DNA of 44,523 bases, taken from NCBI GenBank assembly GCA_964459985.1, contig CAYWOS010000015.1, positions 1 to 44,523 of the forward strand. Direction: 5' to 3'. The notes under the pieces were generated by a model that did no database searches, was not told the DNA's origin, and saw only the letters and a program-made list of their open reading frames with translations. The DNA comes from CAYWOS01 sp964459985 (GTDB lineage: Bacteria; Bacillota; Clostridia; Christensenellales; Aristaeellaceae). The position numbers and the translations under genes are program-made. Each line of letters begins with the position of its first letter. Position 1 is the first letter of the stretch. Below, in pieces: positions 1 through 9,332 of this stretch.

Positions 1-741
1 GAAAACACCGTCGCGCCGTGGTATCTGCTGTCGCCGCTCAAGTATGATTTCTTCTTCACGCGGTTTTTCAACGCCTACGAGCCGCTCGGCGTCGGCGGCG
101 TGTCGCTGTCGGGACTGGGCGATATCCTGACCGCCGACAACCGCACGAACGGCGTCGGCAGGCAGGCCGCCGAGGCGGAAGCGGTCGGCGTGCTGGAACA
201 GGCGGCGTCGCGGCTCGGCGGCGTGATGATCGACGGCGGCAACGCTTACGCCGCCGCGCTCGCATCGCACGTCGTACGCGCGCCCGGCGGCTCGAGCGGA
301 TATATCCTCTGCGACGAGAGCGTTCCCTTCTGGCAGATGGTGTTCCACGGCTACGTGCCCTACTGCCTCTCGCCCGTCAACCAATCGGGCAGCCCCGGGG
401 AAACGGCGCTCAAATGCCTCGAATACGGCGCCAGTCCGCTCTACGCCTTTGTCGGGCGCAACAGCGAGGAATTGATCGATTCGAGAATGCTGTTCCTGTA
501 CAGCGCCGATTACGAGCGCTGGGCGGACGACGCGCGCGATACGCATCAAACGCTTTCCTCCGTGCTGGCCGGCGTCGCCGACCGCGAGATCACGGGCCAT
601 GAAATCCTGTCCGCGCACGCGCGCAGGACGGATTACGGCGATTTCTCCGTCTACGTCAACTACGGCGACGCGCCCTTTGAGGCGGACGGCGTCGTCGTCC
701 CCGCAAAAGGCTTTGCCGTCGCAAAGGAGGCGAACCCGTGA
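1..741 (+). CDS. DUF5696-type protein, C-terminal part (5' end outside window)
   Basis: The frame is open from base 1 and encodes about 246 residues before the TGA at 739-741, so the gene begins left of the window. The visible part starts with the motif VAPWYLLSP, followed by an F-rich stretch, a G-V-S-L-S-G-L-G-D segment and a region reading MIDGGNAYA. I recognise this pattern from DUF5696 proteins, large uncharacterised proteins with a probable TIM-barrel glycosidase core found next to sugar ABC transporters in Bacillota. The family assignment is from memory and moderately sure; the biochemical role is unknown. The gene ends inside the start of the next permease gene (GTGA overlap at 738-741), so it is translationally coupled to the importer. 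The first GTG in this frame at 100 is internal, not a start. Confidence 0.6.
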   Translation, partial: ENTVAPWYLLSPLKYDFFFTRFFNAYEPLGVGGVSLSGLGDILTADNRTNGVGRQAAEAEAVGVLEQAASRLGGVMIDGGNAYAAALASHVVRAPGGSSGYILCDESVPFWQMVFHGYVPYCLSPVNQSGSPGETALKCLEYGASPLYAFVGRNSEELIDSRMLFLYSADYERWADDARDTHQTLSSVLAGVADREITGHEILSAHARRTDYGDFSVYVNYGDAPFEADGVVVPAKGFAVAKEANP

Positions 742-1652
742 AAAAACTTCGCATGGGGCGCTTGCGCTCGCGTAAGGCGCTGTGGGGATACCTGTTCATC
801 GCGCCGTGGCTGATCGGCTTCGCGCTGTTCTTTCTCATGCCCGTATGCCAGTCGATCGAGTACAGCTTCTCCAGCATCAAGATGGCGCAGCACGGCTTCG
901 AGCTGACGCCGCTGGGCGTGGAGAACTACGCCTTCCTCCTGCTGCGCGACGCCAAGTTCATGCCGCTCGTGGGCGCGGCGCTGCTCAAAATGCTGTACGA
1001 AACGCCGCTCATCGTGCTTTTGTCGCTGTTCATCGCCGTGATGCTCAACCAGCGCTTTCGCGGACGCGCCGTGTTCCGCTCGGTGTTCTTTTTCCCGGTG
1101 ATCATCACAAGCGGCGTGGCGTACGTCATGCTGCAGGGCGTGATCAACGGCAATACGCTGGGCGCGACGCAGAACGCCTACCTGTTCCAGACGGCGGGGC
1201 TGCGCGAGCTCATGATCGCCTCGGGCATCCCCACGGCCGTCGTCGAGGGCGTCAACACCGTCGTCAATCAGGTGTTCGCGCTCATCATGGAAAGCGGCGT
1301 GCAGATCCTGCTCTTCTTGAGCGGTCTGCAAAAGATCCCGGCCAGCACCTACGAGGCGGCGCGCATCGAGGGCGCGAGCGAATGGGACAATTTCTGGCGC
1401 ATCACCGTGCCCATGACCATCCCGATCATGCTGCTCAACGTGGTGTACACCATCATCGACTCCTTCCTCGCCTACGGCACGACCGAGGCGGGCAATCAGG
1501 TGATGGCGACCATCTACCAGACGGGGTTCGGCAGCCAGTTCCGCTTCGGCATGGCGGCGGCGATGGCGTGGCTGTACATGGCGATCATCGCGCTGCTGCT
1601 GCTCGCGGTGTTCGGTATTCTGGGGCGCGCGGCAAAGCGCGCGGAGGGCTGA
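738..1652 (+). CDS. CUT1 sugar ABC transporter permease (UgpA/LplB type)
   Basis: This 304-residue membrane protein has about six transmembrane segments. The first follows a basic N terminus (WGYLFIAPWLIGF), which is the classic opening of MalF/UgpA-type permeases. The cytoplasmic EAA loop reads EAARIEGASEWDNF, the contact site for the ABC ATPase. It should form the membrane channel with the next permease and take substrate from the binding protein at 2653. The GTG start at 738 is preceded by AAAGGAGG at 723-730 and overlaps the upstream stop by four bases. No ATPase is encoded in the operon, as is common for CUT1 systems that share one MsmK-like ATPase. The substrate is not predictable from the permease; the downstream hydrolases suggest a plant or host oligosaccharide. 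Confidence 0.93.
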   Translation: MKKLRMGRLRSRKALWGYLFIAPWLIGFALFFLMPVCQSIEYSFSSIKMAQHGFELTPLGVENYAFLLLRDAKFMPLVGAALLKMLYETPLIVLLSLFIAVMLNQRFRGRAVFRSVFFFPVIITSGVAYVMLQGVINGNTLGATQNAYLFQTAGLRELMIASGIPTAVVEGVNTVVNQVFALIMESGVQILLFLSGLQKIPASTYEAARIEGASEWDNFWRITVPMTIPIMLLNVVYTIIDSFLAYGTTEAGNQVMATIYQTGFGSQFRFGMAAAMAWLYMAIIALLLLAVFGILGRAAKRAEG

Positions 1653-2581
1653 TGATGAAGATCGATTTCGCGCGGTCCAAGCGCGCCGCAGGCAGGCTGT
1701 TCTACGGGATCTGCCGCTACGCGCTGCTCGTCACCATGAGCTTCGTGGTGCTGTATCCCCTTTTGTACATGCTCTCCAACGCCTTCAAGCCCTACATGCA
1801 AACCTACGATCCGGCGGTCATCTGGATTCCCAAGGCGTTCACCATGGAAAACATCCGCGACGCCGTTGAAATCCTCGATATGGGCACGGCGCTCGTCAAT
1901 TCCTGCTTAACGGCAGTCGTCACCTCGCTGATTCAGGTTGGCGTGTGCCTGCTGATCGGCTACGGCTTCGCGCGGTTTGATTTCCGGCTGAAAAAGGGAT
2001 TGTTTCCGCTCGTATTGCTCACCATGATCGTGCCGCAGCAGACGATTTCGACCTCGCTGTACACGACCTACCGCTATTTCGGCGTGTTCGGCGTCGAAAT
2101 GCCGCTGATCGACAGCTATTGGGTGTTCTGGCTGCCGGCGCTGCTGGGCATGGGGTTGAGAAGCGGACTGTACACCTTCGTGTACAGGCAATTCTTCCTC
2201 GGAATGCCAAGGGAGCTTGAGGAAGCCGCCGAGATCGACGGCTGCAACCCGGTATCGACCTTCCTGCGCGTCATGCTGCCCAACGCCGGCACGGTGGTGG
2301 TCACGGTGCTGCTCTTCGCGCTGGTGTGGAACTGGAACGATTACTACACGCCCGCCATGTTCATGAAAAACCACTACACGCTGGCGACGGCGCTCGCCTC
2401 CTTCCAGTCCAACCTGCAAAACCTCTCGACGGTCGGCGGCAACTACACCGACGTCGCGCTCATCACCACGCGGATGCAGGCGGCGTGCCTGCTGTGCGTC
2501 GCGCCGCTTCTGATCCTGTATCTGTGCATGCAGAAATACTTCGTGGAATCGGTCGAGCGCACGGGGCTGACCGGCTTCTGA
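1652..2581 (+). CDS. CUT1 sugar ABC transporter permease (UgpE/LplC type)
   Basis: This 309-residue protein is the partner permease. It has six predicted membrane segments, an N-terminal segment ending in LYPLLYMLSNAFKP, and the EAA loop EAAEIDGCNPVSTF followed by RVMLPN. The C terminus (ESVERTGLTGF) is typical of MalG-like subunits. The start is ATG at 1652, overlapping the previous stop (TGATGATG), with a second in-frame ATG at 1655; either could be used. The frame is also open for several hundred bases upstream in another register over the first permease, so the start rests on the overlap and on where family homology begins. It works with the 738 permease and the 2653 binding protein. A small hairpin and a 71-base gap separate it from the binding-protein gene. 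Confidence 0.93.
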   Translation: MMKIDFARSKRAAGRLFYGICRYALLVTMSFVVLYPLLYMLSNAFKPYMQTYDPAVIWIPKAFTMENIRDAVEILDMGTALVNSCLTAVVTSLIQVGVCLLIGYGFARFDFRLKKGLFPLVLLTMIVPQQTISTSLYTTYRYFGVFGVEMPLIDSYWVFWLPALLGMGLRSGLYTFVYRQFFLGMPRELEEAAEIDGCNPVSTFLRVMLPNAGTVVVTVLLFALVWNWNDYYTPAMFMKNHYTLATALASFQSNLQNLSTVGGNYTDVALITTRMQAACLLCVAPLLILYLCMQKYFVESVERTGLTGF

Positions 2582-2611
2582 TCAACCCGCGGTTCCTCAA
2601 ATCGTTCCCTC

Positions 2612-2626
2612 GGAGGCGACGCCTCC
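2612..2626 (+). other. Small intercistronic hairpin before binding-protein gene
   Basis: GGAGGC and GCCTCC form a six-base-pair stem around a GAC loop in the 71-base gap between the permease and binding-protein genes. There is no T-tract, so it is not a good terminator. It may mark an RNA processing site or a stability element. It is weak evidence on its own. Confidence 0.3.
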
Positions 2627-2652
2627 CAATATAGCGAAAAGGAGTGGACTCA

Positions 2653-3969
2653 ATGAAAAAGATCCTTTCCCTGCTCATGGCGCTGTGTATGCTCGCGCTG
2701 GCGGCGCCGCTCGCGTCGGCCGCCGTGGACGCCGATCTCATGGCGGCGCTCAACGCCTGCGAAAACCTGCCCGAAACGCTCGAAAACCCCAACCTGACGA
2801 TGGTGTTCTGGATGAGCTGGAACGGCTATCGCAATCAGGTCGCCAAGAACCCGGCGGTGTTCGAGGCCTCGCTCGAAGCCAAGGCCGCGTTTGAGGAAAA
2901 GTACGGCGGCAAGGTCGAGATCGTCGCCGTCACGTGGGACCAGCAGCTTCAGAAGTGCATCGACATGCAGCAGGCGGGCGACGCGCCCGATCTGGTGCTC
3001 ATGTACGAATCGGTGTTCCATTCCGCCGTCAAGCAGGGCATTATCATGAACCTGGACGAGTATGTGGACGATACCGATTACGGGTATTATCCCATCGACA
3101 AGCAAAACTACATGTGGCAGAACAGCCACTACGCCGTGCCCATCAAGCCGTATTTCAAGCACATCACCTTCAACCGCACGCTCTTTGAGTACGACGGCCT
3201 TGAAACGCCGGACGAACTGTACGCCAACGGCGAGTGGACGTTCGAAAAATTCCTTGAGCTGGGCCGCGAGCTGACGCAGGACACCGACGGCGACGGCGAG
3301 ATCGACCAGTGGGGCTTCTCGGGCTACGGCGACAGCATGAGCCATTTCATCATCGCCAACCACGGCCGGCTGCTCAACATCGATCAGGCGGCGGGCGAGG
3401 TCACGTCGGGCCTCAAGAACCCCGAAACGCTGGAATCGCTCAACTGGCTCAGCGAAATGGTCACGCCCTCCAATCCCATGTGGATGACCGAGGATGCCGA
3501 AATGTTCGGCTATTTTGACAACAACGCGCTGGGCATGATCGTGGGCAAGGAGATTCAGGACGCGCGCGAGATGCCCTTTGACGTCGGGCTCGTCCCCTAC
3601 CCCGCCGGCCCCTCCGGCTCGACGGACGAAGTCTACGTGTACAGCCAGTCTTGGGCGGTGCCGACAGGCTCGGACAACCCCGAAGCGGCGCTCGCCTATG
3701 TCCGCATGGTCAACGAGGTGCAGAAGCTCAAGGGCGACGCCATGGAAAAGGAGCGCTACGGCGAGGACAGTCTTGGCAACAGCGTGTACGATCTGGTCTA
3801 CGCGCCCGGGCATAAGCTGATCACGGCGTACGACAAGGGCGTCGCCGACGTGTTCACCATCATGGCGACCATCATGAACTATTTGCAGGAGGACGTGCCC
3901 GCCTCGACCATCGTCGAGCGCGTCGAGCCGATCCTCAACGCCGAAATCGAAAAGACATTCTATAAGTAA
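2653..3969 (+). CDS. Sugar ABC transporter substrate-binding protein (CUT1)
   Basis: This 438-residue secreted protein captures the sugar and hands it to the two upstream permeases. A Sec signal peptide (MKKIL, hydrophobic core, ASA cleavage motif near residue 23) precedes the mature start AVDADL. The Cys in the hydrophobic core is preceded by Leu and gives no lipobox, so lipid anchoring is not supported. The family features are seen in DAPDLVLMYES, the YAVPIKPYFKHITFNR segment and a Ca-binding-like TDGDGEIDQWGF loop. I chose ATG 2653 over the in-frame GTG at 2644 because AAAAGGAG (2636-2643) sits nine bases before it. A strong hairpin follows the stop. Ligand unknown. Confidence 0.93.
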   Translation: MKKILSLLMALCMLALAAPLASAAVDADLMAALNACENLPETLENPNLTMVFWMSWNGYRNQVAKNPAVFEASLEAKAAFEEKYGGKVEIVAVTWDQQLQKCIDMQQAGDAPDLVLMYESVFHSAVKQGIIMNLDEYVDDTDYGYYPIDKQNYMWQNSHYAVPIKPYFKHITFNRTLFEYDGLETPDELYANGEWTFEKFLELGRELTQDTDGDGEIDQWGFSGYGDSMSHFIIANHGRLLNIDQAAGEVTSGLKNPETLESLNWLSEMVTPSNPMWMTEDAEMFGYFDNNALGMIVGKEIQDAREMPFDVGLVPYPAGPSGSTDEVYVYSQSWAVPTGSDNPEAALAYVRMVNEVQKLKGDAMEKERYGEDSLGNSVYDLVYAPGHKLITAYDKGVADVFTIMATIMNYLQEDVPASTIVERVEPILNAEIEKTFYK

Positions 3970-3977
3970 GGCGCGAT

Positions 3978-4009
3978 CCCTCACGTGGGGCGAAAGCCCC
4001 GCGTGAGGG
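3978..4009 (+). other. Strong GAAA-tetraloop hairpin after binding-protein gene
   Basis: CCCTCACGTGGGGC (3978-3991) pairs with 3996-4009 through 13 Watson-Crick pairs and one wobble, closed by a GAAA tetraloop. No T-tract follows. Such 3' hairpins often protect binding-protein mRNA, raising its level over the downstream hydrolase genes. The hairpin is visible; the effect is inference. Confidence 0.6.
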
Positions 4010-4029
4010 CGCGGAGAGGAGTTTCAACT

Positions 4030-6093
4030 ATGGAGCGCGGCATATACTTCGACGGCTGGTTCAAGGACGATCATTGCTATCATCCCTCGCTGCCCTTCCG
4101 CAGCGCGCGCATGATCGAGGACATCGAGCGTTATCGCGGCACGCTGCTCGTGTGGAGCGCGATGGGCGGCGGCAGCATTTCCCTGCCCTATCTGTACAAC
4201 GAGGCGTTCGGCGATGTGGACGCGAGGCTGCGCTTCTACGGGTTCATGAACGACAGCGAGTTCTGCGCCGAATGCGAAAAGCGCGGCATCAAGGTGTTCG
4301 GCATCGTGTTCGAGGTGCAGGGCTGGGAGTTCCCGGCGCGCGTATCCGAAGACGGTAAACTGCTGGCGCTCAACGTGCCAAACGGCGAAAACGCGAACGC
4401 GTGGTATGGCCTGCGCGAGTTTTCCGCCGGCGAACACGAGGAATTCTTCAATAAAAAGCTCGCCGATTTCTATCCCGACGGCATTGTCAACTCGGACGGC
4501 GAGCGCGTGACCGATCTGTGGCGCGAGTGCGCCGCGTACACCTATCGCGGCGAGCCGGTGCACGCCGAATGGGTCGAGGTCGCCGGTCATTCCAAGACCT
4601 GCCATCAGATGTGCCGCAACAACCCCGTCTGGCGCGATTACCTCAAAAAAATCATGGCGCTGCAAATCGACGCCGGCGTGCAGGGCATTCAACTGGACGA
4701 GTGCGAACTGCCCATCACCTCGCTGGGCGCGGGCGGCTGCTTCTGCAAGGACTGCGTGAAGCAGTTCCGCGAATACCTAAAAGAAGAAAAAGCGGCGGGA
4801 CGGCTGGACGAACGTTATGCCGATCTCGATCTTGACACCTTTGATTACAAAAAATACATCAACGACTCGGGCGCGCGGTTCCCCAAGGGCGCGCCGCTCT
4901 TCCGCGAATACTGGCATTTCCAGATGCGCGCGGTCAAGAAGTATTTCACCGAGCTGGCCGAGTTCGGCCGGGCGTACAGCCTGCGCACGCGCGGCAAGCC
5001 CGTGCTCATTTCGGGCAATTTCTTCAATCTGATGCCCGTCTATCTGCCCATCCGCGAACAGGCGGACGTGATCATCACCGAAATGAAATCGACGCTTTTG
5101 CGCCAGCCGTATTTTTACCGCTACTGCGCGGGCTTCGGCGGCGGCAAGCCCGTGATCGTCGCCGAAAACCCCTACGGCGGCATGATCCCCGAATTGCTCG
5201 AAAAGCTCAACCGGGGCAAGGCGTACGAGGTTTATCAGCTCTTTTTGCTCGAGGCGTCGGTGTACGGCGTCAATATGTCGGTGCCCTACGGCGGCTGGAT
5301 GGGCAACACCATCAAGGACGCTTTCTGCCCGCCGCGCGAGGCGACGACGCGGGTGCAGGACTTCCTATCGTCGCATGAAAGCCTGTTCCCCAAGGGCAAA
5401 ACGTCGTCGGTCGCCGTCGTGTACTCGTGGCCGAACAACTACTGGCGCGAGACGGTCAACGGGTATTCGGGCGAGATCGAGGGCGGCGGCAACAGCATGC
5501 TCTTTTACAATCCCAAGGATCTGAACGCGCACGACGCGCCGCGCCATCCCTTCTGGGAGGCGGCGAAGGCGCTGTCCGACCGGCAGGTGAGCTACGACGT
5601 GTTGATTTTCGGCGACGGCGAACTGTGCCCCGACGGCGCGTGCGATCTGAACGGCTACGACGTGGTCGTGCTGCCCAACTGCGAGCGCCTGACCGACGCC
5701 CAGCGCGCCGCGCTGCGCGCGTACAAGGGGCGCGCGGTGACGTTTGACGATTCGGGCGAGAGCAAGCGCGACGCCGTCGAGGGCTTTATCCGGCGCTTTG
5801 ACGAGGCGTATCTGCCCGTTCGCGGCGCGTGGCTGGACAACGCCGCGCTGGGAATGCAGCATGTGAAAACGCCCGATACCGAGGTCGTCCACCTGCTCAA
5901 CTACGATTACGACGAAGCCGCCGACGCCGTGCGCAAGGCGGAAAACGTCACGCTGTACGCGCGCACGGCGGCGCAATCGGCGCGCATGCTGACGGTGGAG
6001 GGCGAAACGCCGCTCGCGGCCGTCCGCGAGGGCGATATCCTGCGCGTCGCGCTGCCGCCGGTGCCCGTCTACGCCGCGATCGTATTGGAATAA
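4030..6093 (+). CDS. Putative glycoside hydrolase, GH42-like TIM barrel (family unassigned)
   Basis: This is a 687-residue protein without a signal peptide, so cytoplasmic. The N-terminal two thirds looks like a TIM barrel: IKVFGIVFEVQGWE around residue 90, then VQGIQLDE ending at Glu224 and VIITEMKS containing Glu351, plausible acid/base and nucleophile carboxylates by position. A Cys-rich motif (CFCKDC, residues 237-242) matches the CxC..C motif seen in many clan-A-like putative hydrolases. The C-terminal part (about 450-620; SVAVVYSW, then VVLPNCERLTDAQRAAL) resembles the GH42 trimerisation domain with its amidotransferase-like fold. The ATG at 4030 follows GGAGAGGA. I cannot assign a CAZy family or substrate. 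The gene lies between the importer and the GH106-like enzyme, suggesting both act on the same imported oligosaccharide. Confidence 0.7.
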   Translation: MERGIYFDGWFKDDHCYHPSLPFRSARMIEDIERYRGTLLVWSAMGGGSISLPYLYNEAFGDVDARLRFYGFMNDSEFCAECEKRGIKVFGIVFEVQGWEFPARVSEDGKLLALNVPNGENANAWYGLREFSAGEHEEFFNKKLADFYPDGIVNSDGERVTDLWRECAAYTYRGEPVHAEWVEVAGHSKTCHQMCRNNPVWRDYLKKIMALQIDAGVQGIQLDECELPITSLGAGGCFCKDCVKQFREYLKEEKAAGRLDERYADLDLDTFDYKKYINDSGARFPKGAPLFREYWHFQMRAVKKYFTELAEFGRAYSLRTRGKPVLISGNFFNLMPVYLPIREQADVIITEMKSTLLRQPYFYRYCAGFGGGKPVIVAENPYGGMIPELLEKLNRGKAYEVYQLFLLEASVYGVNMSVPYGGWMGNTIKDAFCPPREATTRVQDFLSSHESLFPKGKTSSVAVVYSWPNNYWRETVNGYSGEIEGGGNSMLFYNPKDLNAHDAPRHPFWEAAKALSDRQVSYDVLIFGDGELCPDGACDLNGYDVVVLPNCERLTDAQRAALRAYKGRAVTFDDSGESKRDAVEGFIRRFDEAYLPVRGAWLDNAALGMQHVKTPDTEVVHLLNYDYDEAADAVRKAENVTLYARTAAQSARMLTVEGETPLAAVREGDILRVALPPVPVYAAIVLE

Positions 6094-6155
6094 GGAATCC
6101 CATGAACTAAACGTGCGCAGATCAATCAATGGCTCCGCAAGAAAGAGGAAACAAC

Positions 6156-9100
6156 ATGAAGGATTCGATCATCGTGAACGGCGCGCCGCTCACCCGCGCC
6201 GACTTCGCCGCCACCATTCCCGAGTTCGGCATCATGCCGTTCTGGTTTGTCAACGGCGGCATGGACTACGACGAAATGGCGTGGCAGCTCGCCGAATACA
6301 AGCGCAAGGGCATCCCGGGCATCTTCTTCCACGCGCGCTTCGGCATTCTGAACACCGTGGGCTATCTGACGGAGGATTGGTTCGACCGCGTGCGCTTCAC
6401 GGTGGAAAAGGCGGAGGCGCTGGGACTGCAAATCTGGATCTACGACGAATACAACTGGCCCAGCGGCACGGCGGGGCAGCAGATCATGAAAAAGCGCCCC
6501 GAGCTGACGCAGCGCTATCTGGAAATGGTCGAGGGCGAAGTGCCGGGGCAGCTTTTCGTGTTCATGGAAGGCACGGACAGCCGGTACACCGATCTGGAGC
6601 AATCCGAGCCGGTCTACTGCTGCGCCATCCTGATGAAGGATCTTCAGGAGAAAAACTTCCGCTATGTCGATCTCATGCCCAACCTCGCCTTTGACAAGGT
6701 GATCACATGGGAATCGCCGCAGGGTCCGTGGCGCACCTGCTATTTCATCGAGCGCAGGGCGAGCTGGTACGCCGACGTGCTGAATCCCGAAACGACGAAG
6801 GAATTCCTCTCGATGGTGCACGAGAAATACAAGGAGGCGATGGGCGGCGACCTGCGCGGCAAGCTGCACGGCTTCTATACCGACGAGCCGGCCATGCACT
6901 ATTTCGAGGTCGCTCGGGACAACTTCATCATCCCGTGGTCGCGCGATATGTTCGCCATCTTCCAGTCTCGCCGGGGTTACGATCTCAAATCGCAGCTTCC
7001 CAAATTGTTCTACGATTTCGGCGGCGACACCGCGCAGGTACGCTACGATTTCTGGAGCTGCCTGAGCGATCAGTACGAGGAATGCTACTACAAAACGATC
7101 GCCGACTGGTGCCGCGAGAACGGCACGGTGTTCACGGGACATCTGCTCTTTGAGGAAGTCCTGCGCCTGCACGCGCGCACGGGCGGCAACCTGTTCCACA
7201 TGCTCCGCCACATGGACATCGTGGGCGTCGATCACCTCTACCCGCGCGTGGGCACGCGCGACATGATGAACGAGCACGTCGCCATCAAGATCGCGTCCTC
7301 GGCGGCGCATCATTTCGGCTCGGTTCGCCTTTTGTGCGAGAGCATGGGCGGCGCGTACTGGGACTGCACGATGGAGCGCATGAAATGGATCGCCGACTGG
7401 GAATACGTGCTGGGCGTGAGCATTTTCAACCCGCACGGTTTCCATTACTCCATCGAGGGCGAGCGCAAGCGCGACTGGCCGCCCTCCATGTTCTATCATC
7501 ATACCTGGTGGCCCGAGTACAAGCGCTTCAACGATTATCTCTCGCGCATCGGCTACCTGACGACGGGCGGAAACCACGTCGCCAAGGTCTGTATGCTCTA
7601 CCCCATCGCCAGCATCTGGGCGCACTACCGTCCGCAGTCCGCCGACGCCGTCTCCGCGCTCATTCAGGACGAGTTTACCTACATCACCGACCGCCTGCTC
7701 CGCCTGCACATCGATTTCGATTACATCGACGAGGACGTGCTCAACGAATGCGGCGTCGAGGACGGCGCGCTCACCGTGCGCGGCGAGCGCTACGAATGCC
7801 TGCTGCTGCCCGCCGCCACGCATATCAAGCGGCAGACGCTGGACACCCTCGAGCGCTTCGTCCGGGCGGGCGGAAGCGTGATCGCCGATACGCTGCTCCC
7901 CGCCGCGTTCGTGGACGATCAGGATTCGCCCGACGAAAAGATTCGCGCGCTGTTCGGCACGGACGGTCCAAGCACCGCCGAAGCGTTCGCGCGCGGCGAA
8001 ACGCGCGTCAGCGAAGTATCCGTCCGGCGCGTGGGCGCGGGCAAAACGATATGGACGCCGCCGTTCGCCGGAGAAAACCGCGAACAGGCGCTCAAGGAGG
8101 TCATTCTTTCCTGCGTGACCCCCGAAATCGAGATCGATTCGGACGAAGTATTCTACCTCCACCGCCAGAAGGACGGGCAGGATCTCTTCTTCCTCGTCAA
8201 CCCCACGCACGAAAAGCGCGAGCTGACCATCCGCCTGCGCGGACAGTGGTATATTGAAAACTGGGATCTCATGAGCGGCGGCATTGAACCGCAGTACGTT
8301 TACCTGCACAGGGACGGCTTCACCGAATTCCGCAAGACCATCGAATCGGTGGGATCGCTCATGCTGTCCGCCTCGCCCTACGCGGGACAGGCGCATGTCG
8401 AAAGCGCCGGGATCGTCGTCACAGGCATCGAAAACGGCGTCGCCGTCGGCTATGAAAAGACGCCCTCGCGCGTGATCGCCGTCACGGGCGACATGCGATT
8501 CTCGCACGACACGCCCAACGCGCTGGTGATCGACCGCTGGCTCGGGTATGTCAACACCGACGGCCGTTCGCACGAGGACGTCGAATCGCCCGCGTTCGAC
8601 GCGAACATGCTGCCCTTCCGCATGGGCGTGTGGGAGCTTCAACTGCCCGAGGAGCGCAAGGACAAATCCTACCCCGCCGACGTCTGCTTCAAGGCGTTTT
8701 TCCGCGCCGAGTATATCCCGGACGATCTTTCGCTGCTCATTGACGGCTTCAAATGCGACGAATACGCACTGTACGTGAACGGTCACGCCATCACGCAAAA
8801 GCCCGTCCGCAGCTATCTGGACGCCGAAATCGGCGCCGTCTCCATCGCCAAGGAAACAATGCCGGGCGACAACGTCGTCGTGATCATGATGCGCGTGTCC
8901 CAGCGCAACGCCGGCCTGCTTGACAATCTGAAGATCGTGGGCAGCTTCGCGCTGTCGGACGGCGACGTCATCGTCAGGGAAAAGGGCGTCGTATCGCCGG
9001 GCGATCTGACAAAGCAGGGTTATCCCTTCCTTTCGGCCGCCGCCGTCTATGAAACGACGGTCGATCTGCCGCCGTGCGAAGGCAAGCGGGTGTTCCTGCG

Positions 9101-9326
9101 CGCGGACGTCGGCGACGACGTGTTCTCCCTGACGGTCAACGGGCAGGAAATGGGCGCCTGCCTGTGGAATCCCTATCGTCTGGACATCACGGACGCCGTC
9201 AAGCCGGGCGGGAACAAGCTCGCGCTGCGCGTGGCGAACACGCTGCAAAACCTGCTGCGCGGCGAGCGCAAAAAGAGCGGACTGTACGAATTGATCATTG
9301 AGATCCACGATATGGCACGGGAGTGA
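6156..9326 (+). CDS. GH106-like glycoside hydrolase (alpha-L-rhamnosidase-type)
   Basis: This 1056-residue protein has no signal peptide. The N terminus carries the GH106 hallmarks: MPFWFVNGGMD near residue 27, GIPGIFFHAR, LTEDWFDRVR, and IWIYDEYNWPSG (residues 93-104), matching the WFWNG...YDE..WPSG pattern of the Glyco_hydro_106 family. Known members are large alpha-L-rhamnosidases of pectin degradation. The C-terminal third has galactose-binding beta-sandwich features (FLRADVGDDVFSLTVNGQEMG, then ALRVANTLQNL), similar to GH2 sugar-binding domains. I chose ATG 6156 (AGAGGAA six bases upstream) over the in-frame ATG 6129, which lacks a ribosome site. Being cytoplasmic, it should cleave imported oligosaccharides, perhaps rhamnosides; substrate is inferred from the family only. 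Confidence 0.8.
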   Translation: MKDSIIVNGAPLTRADFAATIPEFGIMPFWFVNGGMDYDEMAWQLAEYKRKGIPGIFFHARFGILNTVGYLTEDWFDRVRFTVEKAEALGLQIWIYDEYNWPSGTAGQQIMKKRPELTQRYLEMVEGEVPGQLFVFMEGTDSRYTDLEQSEPVYCCAILMKDLQEKNFRYVDLMPNLAFDKVITWESPQGPWRTCYFIERRASWYADVLNPETTKEFLSMVHEKYKEAMGGDLRGKLHGFYTDEPAMHYFEVARDNFIIPWSRDMFAIFQSRRGYDLKSQLPKLFYDFGGDTAQVRYDFWSCLSDQYEECYYKTIADWCRENGTVFTGHLLFEEVLRLHARTGGNLFHMLRHMDIVGVDHLYPRVGTRDMMNEHVAIKIASSAAHHFGSVRLLCESMGGAYWDCTMERMKWIADWEYVLGVSIFNPHGFHYSIEGERKRDWPPSMFYHHTWWPEYKRFNDYLSRIGYLTTGGNHVAKVCMLYPIASIWAHYRPQSADAVSALIQDEFTYITDRLLRLHIDFDYIDEDVLNECGVEDGALTVRGERYECLLLPAATHIKRQTLDTLERFVRAGGSVIADTLLPAAFVDDQDSPDEKIRALFGTDGPSTAEAFARGETRVSEVSVRRVGAGKTIWTPPFAGENREQALKEVILSCVTPEIEIDSDEVFYLHRQKDGQDLFFLVNPTHEKRELTIRLRGQWYIENWDLMSGGIEPQYVYLHRDGFTEFRKTIESVGSLMLSASPYAGQAHVESAGIVVTGIENGVAVGYEKTPSRVIAVTGDMRFSHDTPNALVIDRWLGYVNTDGRSHEDVESPAFDANMLPFRMGVWELQLPEERKDKSYPADVCFKAFFRAEYIPDDLSLLIDGFKCDEYALYVNGHAITQKPVRSYLDAEIGAVSIAKETMPGDNVVVIMMRVSQRNAGLLDNLKIVGSFALSDGDVIVREKGVVSPGDLTKQGYPFLSAAAVYETTVDLPPCEGKRVFLRADVGDDVFSLTVNGQEMGACLWNPYRLDITDAVKPGGNKLALRVANTLQNLLRGERKKSGLYELIIEIHDMARE

Positions 9327-9332
9327 GGCCGG

